Of a stretch of 64,000 nucleotides of DNA, positions 41,383-53,739 are shown in pieces. How positions within the stretch are numbered: position 1 is the stretch's first letter; every line of letters begins with the position of its first letter. The translations under genes were made by a program, and so were the position numbers. Under the pieces are notes generated by a model. The model worked only from the letters and a program-made list of their open reading frames with translations, searched no databases and was not told the DNA's origin. Location: contig JAAMPI010000022.1 of assembly GCA_013054445.1 (NCBI GenBank), forward strand, positions 1 through 64,000. Reading direction: 5' to 3'. The stretch comes from Cudoniella acicularis (lineage: Eukaryota > Ascomycota > Leotiomycetes > Helotiales > Helotiaceae).

Positions 41383-44300
41383 TCATGTACCAGGATGCGA
41401 ATCACCTCCAGAATGCTTGAGACTTTCTTGGATGGCCTGCTCCAGGGCCTCCTCATCTGCCCTGCTTGGTGGAGCCTCAACAGGTTCCACGTTGGCTCTG
41501 GTTGGACTTGTTTCTCCGTTTCGAGTGGTGGGAACATTAATTTCCCTCTGCTTTCCAGCAACAGCAGCCTTGTGATCTGCTTCCCTCAGACTCTGCTTCT
41601 TTGCGTACTCCAACACGATTTCTTCTTCTGTTTTTTCCCTCAACAGTTCGTCCTTTGACATCTGAATGGCTAATTTAAGCGCCTCATCAATTGCATCAGC
41701 CTGAGGAGGTGCATGACTTTCGGTTTGAGATCGATGTAAGGCTAGGTTTAGGTCTTCGTCGTCATCAGCGTCGGCTTCAATACCGCCAACAGGCCTCCGA
41801 ACAACGGGCAGCTGGTACTCCATCAAACTCTGTTGAATTGCTTTCTCTAGCAAAGACTCGTGGTCTGCCTCCTCTTTGGTAAATTCTATTGATGTTGCCG
41901 TATTGGACCGTCGCAAACCGGATTCTGCAACACTCGCCTCGATAGCGCGCTTCAGGGCTTCCTCGTCGCTAAGTGTTGAGCCTTCAGAATTTTGTAGCTC
42001 ACGAACACTCGCGCGAATAGCACGCTCAATCATTTCGTCTTCTTCGTCATTACCTCGAGATGTTGCAGCGACTGAGGCATGAATTGCGTGTTCAAATTCA
42101 AGATTGGTCACTTCCTCATTCGTGGGAGGGGGATATGGAACAACAGGAACTTGCTGAGCTGGTCCAGGCTCGTGGCTGTGTAGCTTGTCCCGTCGACAGA
42201 ATGGACAATAATGGGTTCCTTGCTCAGGCTTGGCCTTTTTACGCTCTGCTTCGCGCTTCAATTTTCTTTCTTCATGTAATTTTTTCCGTTCGTCAAAAGA
42301 TAAGTGACGTGTTTCGAGAATTCCCTTTTTCGAGAGACGTCCGGTGTTTTGGCCATCAGGCCCGCCGCTCTCGATAACTTTTTGTCTTTCATTCTGATAC
42401 TCGGACTTATGCTCTTTCCAGTTTTTGATTATATTTACGCACTCTTCGGGGGATGCAGCTCTTGCGTCTTCATATCCTTGGGTTGTTCGTGCTGCAATAA
42501 TGTAATTTAGAGCGCTAGAACCAAACCTCTTGTGGATTTCCCTGTGGACTCCCATAAAAGCATAACCCGGAAGGCCCCAGATGGCTATAGAGGAATAGAA
42601 TTAGTCGCCGTTCGAAGCCTCTGTGTCAATAGTGCGTACCTGCGCCAGGCTTGAGTATCAGACCTCCGATTCCTTTCCCGATTCCTTTCACCAGACCCGC
42701 AGCGCCTTCTTTCTCTGCACCTCGGAGTGGTTGTGTAACTAAGCCGGTGATGCCGTCAAACATGCCATATCCGAACTCCTGAGAATAGTCAGTAGTGTAT
42801 GAAAACTTCTAGTTAAGCTGCGAACCTTTCCCGCTGCTTTGAGTCCGCTTGGGAAATCTGTAACTTTCTCCTGAGGGCGAACAGTGTCATCACCGTATAA
42901 TTTTGGGGCGTTGTGGAAACCACGAGCAATACCTAAGGTGAAATCCATTGGGGACTTCATTCCAGCTGCAACGATGCGACCAATTCCCTTGGTAGCACGG
43001 CCTGCATTTTCTAATGTTAGTTGACTGGGGTCAAATTCTTTATGTTGTCGTCTCATTGGAGAGCCACTTCGAGAGCCTGGTTGGCGATCTTTGGAACCGG
43101 AACGTGAGCTTGGACAACGATCTCGTGATAGAGACCTAGCTCTGTTTAGAGTGCCTCTAAGGGCCTGCTTCAATGAGCCCCTGGATGTTGTATTAGTCAG
43201 CGGAGTTTCGCCCGAAGTGGCGTCTGATGAGGTCCGCCCAGTTCGCTCAGTACTTTCATATGATGTTTTGGGAGTTGTGGCTATTGTTGAAGTGGAAGGA
43301 GAAGTAGCGCCGTTTGAAGAATAACCTGATGGCTGGTTGCTAAATTCCAGCTGGGATTGAGATCTTGAAGCTGATCTAGGAGTGCCATGATTTGATGTCG
43401 ATTGCTGCTTAGCTTCCTTACGAGCTGCAATATGCTCTTTTGTGGTTTGTACTTTCTTAAACATTTCAATTGGGAAGTCTGCAACGCCCATTCCCAAACT
43501 GGCTATAGTCCCAAGTAATGCAGAAGCGCCACCTGAGATGGGATCCCAAGGGCCATCATCAGTCTCCCACTCTCGAGATCGGTAGCTACGAGTATTTAGC
43601 AGACGCGAAAATGACGACCAGCAAGATAACCCACAGTTTAAGATCAGAAAAATCTAGTAAGCCTTCACTGGCAAGGACAGTTGCGGCTAGGGCGCTGAGG
43701 CGAGTCTTGGTACGCTTCACGCGCCAAACCGCAACTCTATTCGGTGCGAGATGGCATCGCAGGCTGTCGACGTCCAATCTGTCATGGAAACTTTTGGCGC
43801 CAACCTCATTTCCTTTCTCTTCCTTGATGCGATCACCAAGTTCCTTTGCCTTGGCAAGAGTTTCAGGCTTCAAAGCCTCTAGAATAGACTCGGCTAATTT
43901 GTCAGCGGTAAGCTGCTTATAGGGAGTTGGGGCTGGGCCTGCTCCGGCTCGCCCGACCATGGCTCCCCAAAATGGCTGATCTCCAAAGAACGGCACAACG
44001 ACCGTCGGTTTTCCGGTAGAGATTCCGGCTGCTGTTGTTCCTGCACCTCCGTGGTGGACGACGCAAGATACGTGTTGAAAGAGCCAATCATGAGGTACAT
44101 TTCCAAGCATGAAAACGCCCTCAGGGAGTCCCAAAGCATCCGCGCCTAATCCACCCCAACCCTTAGATACAAGGGCTCTTACTCCAGTCTTTTTTACGGC
44201 TTCGAATATAAGTTCGGTCATGGCATCGGGGTCATCAACAACTATTGAGCCGAATCCAATATAGACGGGGGGAGGACCAGCTGCGAGGAAAGCAGCTAGA

Positions 44301-45767
44301 TCTGGAGCAGGCGTATAAGAAGACGCTAAAGATAGAAAGTAAAAGCCAGATATCGAGATATGCTGGGCCCAATCATTTGGTTTCGGGATGAGGGCGGGCG
44401 ACCTTAATCGTAGTCAGTTCGATTCCTTGTTCTTGGGCTAAATTGTACTGACCAACAGTATGTATACGGTACCCGCAGACGATCTAGCACTCCTGGAGCC
44501 CAGATTAGACTAATAGGATCAAGGCCCAGAGCACGCTGGCGGAATCTGTTAATGACATCCCCTAGCCCTTGCCATGTCATCATCTCAACCAAAGCGTACG
44601 ATACGAAATTGGTCATGTTGACATCCGCATTTGATGATTGGATGTTTGCGAGAGGATGTGGGAATGATTGAGTAGGTGACCAGGGCATTCTATTCGAATC
44701 ATTAGGTCGTACTTGGCAATCCAAACACAATATGCTTACGTGAACATCATATGTAAGGGTATGCCCATCTTTTCTGCAATGTGGATATGAGCAAAACTTG
44801 GTGGATTGGCAATGATAGCGTCAGCAATAAATGGATGGTCAGAAGGGTTGGTTCCAGGCTGGAACTCGAGACTACCTGTGCTGCCCTTCGGAGGCGGTGC
44901 TCCTAGACCGTTACCAGTCTCAATGCATGATCTCCAGCAGCCCAAGACAATCTCTTCCATACCCCTACGGCGTTTTCCAACATCACCACTTTTGAGAGAG
45001 TCAAATCCGGGCATCAATCCAGGATTTTTGACCATAAATGCCATTAATTCAGAAGGGTCGCCTCCAATACTAAAAAATTCAAGTCCGTTCTCTTCAACAA
45101 AGCCTTGAAATGTAGGATGCGTTGCTAATCGAACTCGATGACCATATGTAGCTTTTAAAGTCTTTCCCAGTGCCACAAATGGCTGTACATCTCCCCTCGA
45201 ACCAACAACATGTATAACCACATTAAGTTTAGGGGGCGGTGTTTGTCCTGGCAGGCCCCCTAAAGCGGGAGGAATGTATCCTGGAGGTAATGGGGTTTCT
45301 TCTTCTTGAGCAACCAGGGATAGTTGATTCCTTAATGCCGGAACAAGAAGATCTGAGAGCTTTCGGGTTTTCTGGTGGATATTTATGTTTATTCTGCCAT
45401 CATCGGTGACATTGGCTTTCGTATCAAACCCATCTTGCTTAACTTCAATATGATCGGGTCTATCGCCATAGGCAGGAGGAGCTTCGAGATCGTCGTTGAC
45501 CGGAATGGCAAGGTGATTTGGTCGCGATCTGTATAGGAGGAACTTTAGCTAACGAGCCCACAGAAAGTGGTTATGGATTTACCTTGATTTTAATGCCTCT
45601 CCACCTTGCGAATTGACATCGAGTTGTGTTCCTCGTGAGGGTTGTTGGTCACCCCTTGAATCCTCGAGATTGCCAACTATGGCGGCCTCTACCTGAGCAA
45701 TTAAGGCAGGTGGTAAAGTGTTCCCGGTGCCCTCCTCGCTGGTGCCGTGGCTAGATTGTGATGCCAT
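41383..45767 (-). CDS. UDP-sugar glycosyltransferase (sterol-glucosyltransferase-like) with C-terminal UIM-like repeats
   Basis: Seven exons (45583-45767, 44740-45528, 44453-44689, 43635-44402, 42826-43585, 42640-42778, 41383-42584) join to 1359 residues. All phases agree. After a disordered start comes the GT28-type N-terminal Rossmann domain (LNVVIHVVGSRGDVQPFVAL, about 163-182; ATHPTFQGFVEENGLEFFSI). The acceptor half follows (MPWSPTQSFPHPLA, VPYTYCWSPALIPKPNDW), then the UDP-binding C-terminal domain with HHGGAGTTAAGISTGKPTVV and FGDQPFWG at about 520-550. This core matches Atg26/UGT80-type sterol glucosyltransferases. A middle region (ISGGASALLGTIASLGMGVAD, GFGYGMFDGITGL-like) resembles lipid-binding Vps13/Atg2-C-type segments. 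The last 250 residues carry seven E-x-x-x-x-A-I-x-x-S ubiquitin-interacting-like motifs. Donors GTTCGC and GTACGC are weak but restore frame. It lacks the PH/GRAM domains of Atg26. Confidence 0.9.
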
Positions 45768-48496
45768 GGCGAATTGGATGTTGGTGGACTTGTTCGTGCC
45801 GTGCTACGGGTCCTAGAGGAAGCTGCTATTACATTCCCATGTGGTGCTTAGTAGACGTCCGGGTTTCGCCGTAATTGCGTATGCTTCGATATTAACGTAG
45901 ACTTGCGAATGGCCCAGTGGGAGAAATGAATGCAAATTCGGGTTTGAATGCATCCAAAAGTTTATCGCGGGGTCTGCAGATGCAGGCAGCAGGTGAAGTT
46001 GAAAGCTAGCTCGGAAGCTAATAGCGGGGCTAGCACTGTGGCAGCTCAAGAAGCTTGATTTTGGATCAAGGATAATCTTAGATGTTATTGTACCCGGAAT
46101 CTAGACTTCAGAGAGCTCCGGGTCGGTTGGTAGGTACTTGCTTTACGCACGCAAGCAGCGCCGGCTGTCGCGGGGCATTTCCAGGCAGCTGACTGCGGCG
46201 TTTGCTTCAAGCACTGGAGAGCTAGGATACAAAGTGCCAGCTGCACTGTTCAGTGTTTTGTCGTTACCAATCACAGGCATTTCTACACGGAATTTTGCGT
46301 GCCAAATGCGATTGTTGAAGCCCGAAGAGTGGAGTCGTCAAGGCTGGTGTGAGGCGTGAAAAAGACGAAGAAGTGTACGAAGTGACGAATGAGCGGAACG
46401 CCTGCCATGCACGGACCTACACGTTACTACATGACGGCTCCATGTTTCACTACCAGAAAAGGGCCAATCTATTGCTGGCTCTGCTCCCTCCTTCCTTCAT
46501 CTTCAAGAAGAGTCTTGCCTGTCTCTTTGTATATAACCAATGATGGCTATTGCAATAGCCCAACTCATCTTGCTACCTTCACACCCTCGGTCAAGGTCAG
46601 AATCACACATGCTTTTGAAGTGTTGGCAATTTAAAAACAATCTAATTTTCCAATCTATGTCAATTACAAAAGGTACTGCGAGGAAAATCCACGAATAGAT
46701 TTGGCAATACTTAAGTATTGGGTTTCTAGACAACGTATGCAGGAGGCAAGCTAGAAATGCCTGGATATAAATCTCGCCACTTCCCGGTTTGGCGACCAGC
46801 ATTTTGCCCGCTCCGTTTTCACACTTGGACAATTGACTTTTCAGGAGTTCAGGACAGAAGTGATGAAAAGCTGAAATGGTGTTGTTGGCCTGGAAGTTTA
46901 TCTCGTTGTCCATCCAACTCGTGAATCCTATGAACCTGAACTAGTACTTTTATTCCTCGAGTGCGTTGTTAAGAGAAGGTGGAATTGCCACGAGTGATAG
47001 CGAGACTATTTGAAGAGAAATTTGATTTGAATTTTGCGACATATTGGTACTCAAATGAGCGGTGGAAAGTTCAAAACAGGATTTCAGAAGGCGGGAAAGG
47101 CACGCCTGCTTCTCATGGTTGTCGCGCAAAGCCCAATAGAATGTGAAAAGCGAGACAAGAACCACTAGTGGAACTAGGCCACGGCAGAGGACTAACAAGA
47201 AGTCGAAAGATGATCATATTGGACAAGAGAATGCGACATTTCAACGGGGAGATCCAACTGATAACAAGCGGCACGTGACTATCTTCTCATTCTGCCGCAC
47301 TGGTGACCGCCTTCCATCCGCATTAGACATGTTGACCTCCGCTGCTTCTGCATCCTTGAACAATCATTTTTCGGTTTGGCACCCGTTCTGCTACCAGCCA
47401 ACATGTATTATTATTCAGGAGTGTGTCCAACAGGATCTATTCATAGACGATTCACAAACCACGTCAGGAGATTGCAATAGCTGGTAAAATCGAGTCCGAC
47501 CTCTTTCGGCCACAGGTGTGACCAAAAAGGCCGAGTGTTGTTTGACGTTGCATATTGTGGTACCCAAAAGCGTGAGGCTCATGGCTAAACATGTTGCTGC
47601 CGCGTTCTCATGAAATTGGCTGTCCAACGCCAGTTAGTGGCCCGCTCGAGTTGTAACGGGCAGGCCGGCTCCCTTCAACCTCCTGCAAGCTCAAGTTTTC
47701 TTCGATTGCCGGACACCGCTAGACTTTTGGAGCAGCCTCCAGCCTGCTCCATCTCCGCCTTCGCCAAGACAATTAAGGAGATGTTGTACAGATCGAAGGC
47801 CGAAATACACTGCGTCTGCAACTGCAACGCGAGGGACATTCTAGCCGTCAAGTGGACGCTGGACGGTAGTCGCACTGGAATATATTGGTGGCATGTGGGT
47901 CATGCGACGAGTGTATTTCACACACTTCATCGGGGGAAGTAGTTGTTCCTGGATATGCTGGATCTGTGGTGTCTGATGTTTAGTTAAGCTCAGTCAGTAC
48001 CTTGCTGGCGGCGCAATATCTCCAGGCCAGTGGCGCTCCCTTCTCCGCGACTCGAGATCGGCACAGGGTCTCATTAACAACTGAGCCAATGCCATCGCTG
48101 GCCATGGATGGCGTCCTTTTTTCCTCAAATACGCGGACCAATGACGGAGTATAAATGCGGCTCAAGGAGTTCTCAATATGTCCCCACCAACAGTCAGCTC
48201 AGAGGTCGAGGCTACCTCTTCCTCGTCAAATAATACGAATCAGTACGTGCATCGTGCATCTGTCCCCCGTAAGCAATCAGCCCCAGTGCCTGCAATGCAG
48301 CACCCTGGGTTTGTGCTCCTCGTGTTTGTTTCTTGTCCATTATGGAATGAGTATAAAAATTATTGATCTTCTTGACGCCTCAGTTCTGGCTGCCGTTTCA
48401 ACTCTCCATTCTCTCAAGTTGTATCTGCCTGCAGCCCATTGTGGAGTTTTGTTCTTTTATATACCTACATTTCTTGATTTTATTCCTGCGAAAATC
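45768..48496. other. Intergenic between divergent genes (2.7 kb), no gene recognised
   Basis: This is the promoter region for the glycosyltransferase (left) and the WSC oxidase (right). Minus frames at 46503-46913 and 46950-47198, and a plus frame at 47610-47942, lack domains and convincing starts. A GGCACGTGAC motif lies near 47270-47279. Confidence 0.5.
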
Positions 48497-51400
48497 ATGT
48501 TTATAGATCAAGATCTCAGGTCTGCTCTGAGAACATATTTGTTTTTCTCTTTGGTAAGAAGTGCAACAACGCGCCACCACTAGCATTGAGATCATTACTG
48601 AACATGCCAGTTTCACATTGCCAAAGCTGCGGTCGTCGAGAAGAGGCTAGCAACCCCTTCGACTCTTCCTGCGTCCTGGTCTTCACTGGGTTGCTATACG
48701 TACGCTCCGCCAACACCGCCTGCATCACGAATAAGATATTGACTGGTTTCAGGGACGTCGGTGCCCGCACCTTGAGCGGTGCATCATATACAAGCGCTAC
48801 TGCTATGACTGATGAATCTTGTATCTCTTACTGTATAGCCAACAACTACGTCTATGCTGGTACAGAGTATTCAGGGGAATGCTGTAAGTGTATTTTGCCA
48901 TAATTTTACTGGCATCGGCTCTGACAATTTATGCATCTAGATTGTGGCAATTTTCTTGCTACTGGGGCATCTCTTGCTCCCCCAACAGATTGCTCTATGG
49001 CCTGTTCTGGTAACAGTAGTGAGTCTTGCGGGGGACCCAATCGATTAACTCTTTTCTGGAGTGGAACTGCTGCTACTTCTCCATCAAACAAGCCTTCCGT
49101 TGGCTCTTTCAATTACTACGGCTGCTATACAGAAGCAAACACAGATAGGGCACTCCAACAGGCAGCAACTGCTTCTAACTTGATGACAATCGAGTTTTGT
49201 GCGGCTTATTGCTCGGCGTTTACTTATTTTGGCACGGAGTATGGGCGAGAATGTACGTGCCCATTATATTCTACACTCAAAACTTGACTGACCGTAATAG
49301 GCTACTGCGGTAATAGTTTCAGTGCCGGGTCATTGGCTGCACCAATCACGGACTGTAGCATGCTTTGTGCGAATGACACAACTGAATACTGCGGCGCTGG
49401 TGGTAGACTCTCAGTTTACGCTCTCAACGGGACCGTGTCGCCAACGTCGGCACCTTCAAGCGCGGCCCCGACAACGAGTAGCGCAGCTCCAACGGGATTC
49501 CCTTCCGGATGGAGCTCGCAAGGGTGCTGGGTTGATGGAGTGAACGGACGTATTCTAAATTATCAACAGCCTGATAGCAAAACCAATTCTCTTGAAAGCT
49601 GTGTGCAAACCTGCGCAGGGCTTGGCTATACGATCGCTGGGGCAGAATATGGAGCAGAATGCTATTGTGATAATTTTGTTTACAATGGCGGAGTACTTGC
49701 CGCCGCTCAAACAGATTGTAATGTCGCATGTCCTGGCACTCCTTCCGAAAATTGCGGTGGCGGTGGTCGACTTTCTCTCTATTCGATCGGAACTCCTCAA
49801 GTGTTTCTTCCTCCAGGACCACAAAAAACGGGTCTTCCCACGGGATGGGCATACACAGGATGCATTCAAGATAATGTTGTCTCTGCCGAGGACAGCAAAG
49901 TCACAATCTTGACATTTCCTTATATGGTCTCGAATAATAACAACAACACGCCAACCACTTGTATATCGCAGTGTCAATTGTTTGGATACAATGCTGCTGG
50001 TCTTGAATATGGTTCTCAATGCTGTAAGTTTTCTACTGTTGTGTGCGATATTCTCTAACATTATATAGTTTGCGGCGACAGTCAAAACCTTCTTTTTGCT
50101 TCGATGCCTTTGGTGTCCACTAATTCAAGCGATCCGGATCATTACACATATAGCACACCGCCTGCTTCGTATCCTGATTCACAGTAAGGCTATTCCCATT
50201 ATAATTTGCTATTCTTTTCTCCTCGAGAGCTGGAAGCCTAGGAACTGTCTCAGAAGCCATTCTACCAGTTTGTCTTGAAGCCTTAGGAGTTACTACAGCT
50301 CCGAAGCTCTTGACTCAATTATATATATATATATCGAATTTACAGCGCTAATTCGTTTGGCCAGATGTAACTCTCCGTGCACAGGAGCCCCACAATATCT
50401 TTGCGGGTCTGGAAACAGAATTACATATTACACATGGAATGGAACTACACCACTTTACTCTTGGGATATACCGCCAGAAAGTGAGGCGGGATCGTACTCC
50501 CTCTTAATTGGTGGCCTTATTGGTTTGCTTATTCCACATATCCCCTTCTAACCTCATCCCATTTCCTTCCTAATCACAGGCCCGTTACTTTTCCTCTTCA
50601 ACCTTCAGCGTCACCCATTCTAACTGCGCTGTAACACCACAGTCCCACTTATAGCATCACAAGCTGTGACGGGTAAAGTCACGTTCCTGGAGAAAGCAGG
50701 AACAGGGGCACCAAATGCTACTGGGGCATACGAGCTTGACCTCACTCAAATTGCAAACTTCTCCGCTGCGTGGAGACAAATGACAAGGCCACAATCAGAT
50801 GTCTTTTGTTCCGGAAGCGTCACTATGCCAGATAAGGTTGGAAGACAGCTCAATGTTGGAGGTTGGGCTGGCGAATCGAACTTCGGAGTTAGAATTTACT
50901 GGCCTGACGGATCCGCCGGTGTCCCGGGCGTTAATCAATGGGTAGAAGATCCTCAGCATCTCCAACTCCAGGTTCCACGTTGGTAACCAACCTTTTCCTT
51001 TGTCCCTCCCTTTTGACTTTCTCTTCTGAGTGGCCGAGAGGAAGTTTCATCCTCTCGGCTTCTCTCTTCCTTCCTCCTCCTGGAGAACTTGTAGTGCTAA
51101 CTCATTGAAGGTACCCGTCAGCAATGGTCATGGCAAATGGTTCTATTCTCGTTGTCGGTGGAGAAATTGGCCAAAATGCAGCGGAGCAGCCTACACTGGA
51201 GATTCTTCCTCCGACTGGTGTTCCTACAACAACTACTTCCAGCGGGTATTCTAACACAACTAAGTACCTGGATTTCCTTGACCGCACGGCGCCTTTCAAT
51301 CTTTACCCATGGATAACCGTGGTACCTTCTGGCATCCTCATAATTTACTACAATGAAGCACGTATACTGGATGAGGTCAACTTTAACGTCGTCAAAACCC

Positions 51401-52351
51401 TGCCAAATTTGCCTGGAGCTGTTAATGACCCAACTGGAGGTCGGACATATCAATTACAAGGTGCCACTGTCAGCCTGCCGCAGTATGCTCCCTACATAGA
51501 TCCTCTTGGAGTCCTCGTATGCGGCGGTTCTACGACAGGAGGTTCATATGCCATTGATAATTGCGTTTCAACTCAACCGGAAGCAGAAAATCCTACGTGG
51601 ACAATCGAAAGAATGGTAATACTCCTTTTTTCATCTGTCACCGCTCTACTAACAACTATTCTAGCCGTCAAGAAGAGTGATGCCCTGCATGGCCGGCTTA
51701 CCTGACGGTACCTACGTGATCCTCGGTGGTGGCCAGCACGGCGTCGCTGGCTTCGGCCTCGCCGGAGCACCAAACTATAACGCAGTCCTCTATGACCCTT
51801 CCAAACCCGTAAACCAAAGAATGTCCATCATGGCCAACACAACCGTAGCACGCCTCTACCACTCCGAAGCGATAACCCTCCTCGACGGCAGAGTAATGGT
51901 CTCTGGCTCAGACCCCACCGGTCAATTCCCAACCCCTGAATACGCCTTTCCGGAAGAATACCGCGTCGAAGTCTTCACGCCCCCTTACCTCCTCAGCGGC
52001 TTCCCCTGTCCCACCTTCTCCATTGATAACAAGGACTGGACTTACAACTCCTCCATCACGTTCACGACTTCCGCGGCGGGTACCATCCGAGTGTCACTTC
52101 TTGGCTCCGTAAGCTCCACACACGGCAACTCTATGGGACAGCGGACACTTTTCCCCGCCATAAGCTGCGCTAGCGGTAACTGTACGGTGGAGAGTCCACC
52201 AACGGCGCATGTTTGTCCGCCTGGGTGGTATATGATGTTTGTACTTGATGGGCCGACGCCTAGTGTTGGTCAGTTTGTCAGGATTGGAGGAGATCCTGCT
52301 GGACTTGGGAATTGGCCGAATTTGCCTGGTTTCCAGTTGCCGGGGGTTTGA
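48497..52351 (+). CDS. Secreted copper radical oxidase (glyoxal oxidase, AA5-like) with four WSC domains
   Basis: Ten exons (48497-48553, 48611-48699, 48753-48883, 48941-49252, 49301-50023, 50069-50183, 50365-50522, 50643-50982, 51111-51615, 51665-52351) join to 1038 residues. A signal peptide (YLFFSLFHIAKA) is followed by a Kex2-like VEKR and then four WSC carbohydrate-binding domains (about 42-125, 145-231, 266-361, 378-499), each with GCY/GCW...C...AG(T/A)EY...CYCG...CGG patterning. Several introns fall just inside the conserved EC-YCG step. The AA5_1-like catalytic half (about 530-1038) has the Cys of DVFCSGS, Tyr of RWYPS, the Tyr-His pair of RLYHSEAI and the His of AHVCPPGWY. These match the Cys-Tyr cofactor and copper ligands of glyoxal oxidase. 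The family oxidises aldehydes to acids, giving H2O2. Exon 1 and the 181-nt intron 6, which contains an (AT)n tract at 50320-50334, are the least certain parts. Confidence 0.92.
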
Positions 52352-53739
52352 CCACCTTGTGTAAGTGTGAAGTTGAAGTTTTATGCTTGTGTTTTCGTTT
52401 TTAAGCATGTTGTAATTGTAATTCGATTGAGATAGATAGCTTACGGGAAGTTCAACATTCCGCCCGGACGTCACTGCCTTCTCTTCTTTATAATATACCG
52501 TTGGACTACATGCACGCTATTACAAATACGGCCCTCCAGTCACTAATGCCTTCATCAGACGTCCACGTCAATGTCTAGCTAAAATCGTAACCCCTTCCCC
52601 CCTTACCGATCAGTCTACACTACACTCACACCACTTCACTTCAAAGGAAATCACCTCATCAACATTTAAATGTTCTTACAAATATCCTAGCACAAAGCAA
52701 TCCATCTGTTCTTTGTTCTCGCTACTTTCCCATCCTTTCAAAAAGCGTTGTGATTTGATTATTTTGAAGTGTTGTTCGCGAAATCGTCGCAGCCCAGACA
52801 GCCCGCCACATGATCAAAACACTTCAAAAGATAAAAGTAACCACGAAAGAAAATTGCGGATTAACTTTATTGGTTAAAATAAAAGATCCCCAAAACTCTT
52901 TTTGATCTTCTCTAATAACGCGTCCCTCCGCCGCTTGCAGAATTCGTTGCCCGCCCAGCGCCACTACGAGGCCTGAAACTCAGCGCCCACTCGCTAAACT
53001 CCAGCGTGCAGCTGGCTCCCTATTATTCAGCGATTCTCCCCTCCCTCCTCCTAAAACCCCCAAATAAATATATTATTCCCTAACAACCGCAATTACTTCT
53101 AAAAGTAAACAACAAGCAAAATATTCATTTAAGATGTATCAGGTACTTGTACATTTCCAAGATTATAATTTTATGCTTTTAAGTGACCAATGCGCACGAA
53201 GATAGGAAAATCATGTTTTGTTCTGATGCCGTTAATTTATGAATTCAGGTACTGACACCCTATAGATTAGCGACTGCTCGTTATATTTAGCGATGCATAG
53301 AGGGAGCATGAAGATCGAATTGTCACTCCTAGAAAATCGTTTATACGCCTTTTCTAGCTGGAGATGATTTCATATCCGTGCCTTCTCTCTTATTATTGTC
53401 AAGCAGTGGTCATTTTACAGTAAGCTAGCAGCTAGTGTGAGAATCTTTGAAGTCGAATATCGGAGTCGCTGCATTGCAGAGGAAAGGTTGCAGGGTGCTT
53501 AGATATGCATCGTTTCAATGGATTAAAAATTATCTATATACAAGTTTATTGAATAATTCCACAATCATTTTCCGACCAAACACTCCCCTTGGCTTTGGTG
53601 CGCGCGTGCAACGCCAAACGTCCTTCGCTTCTACCCAGCAGCAAACGCCAAGTAGTAAATACTGTAACTCCTGCTTTATACCCATTTTCCTTGCGCAGAC
53701 TTTTATTCCTTTTCCAGATGTTTAAAGTATATATGACAA
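52352..53739. other. Intergenic between convergent genes, no gene recognised
   Basis: These are the 3' regions of the WSC oxidase and the Zn2Cys6 regulator. AT-rich in the middle. Frames at 53447-53725 and 53546-53788 are uninformative. Confidence 0.5.

Noticed and set aside
46503..47198. Minus frames with hydrophobic stretches that could be membrane proteins
   Set aside because: No supporting splice sites, domain or reliable start, and the region is a shared promoter between divergent genes.
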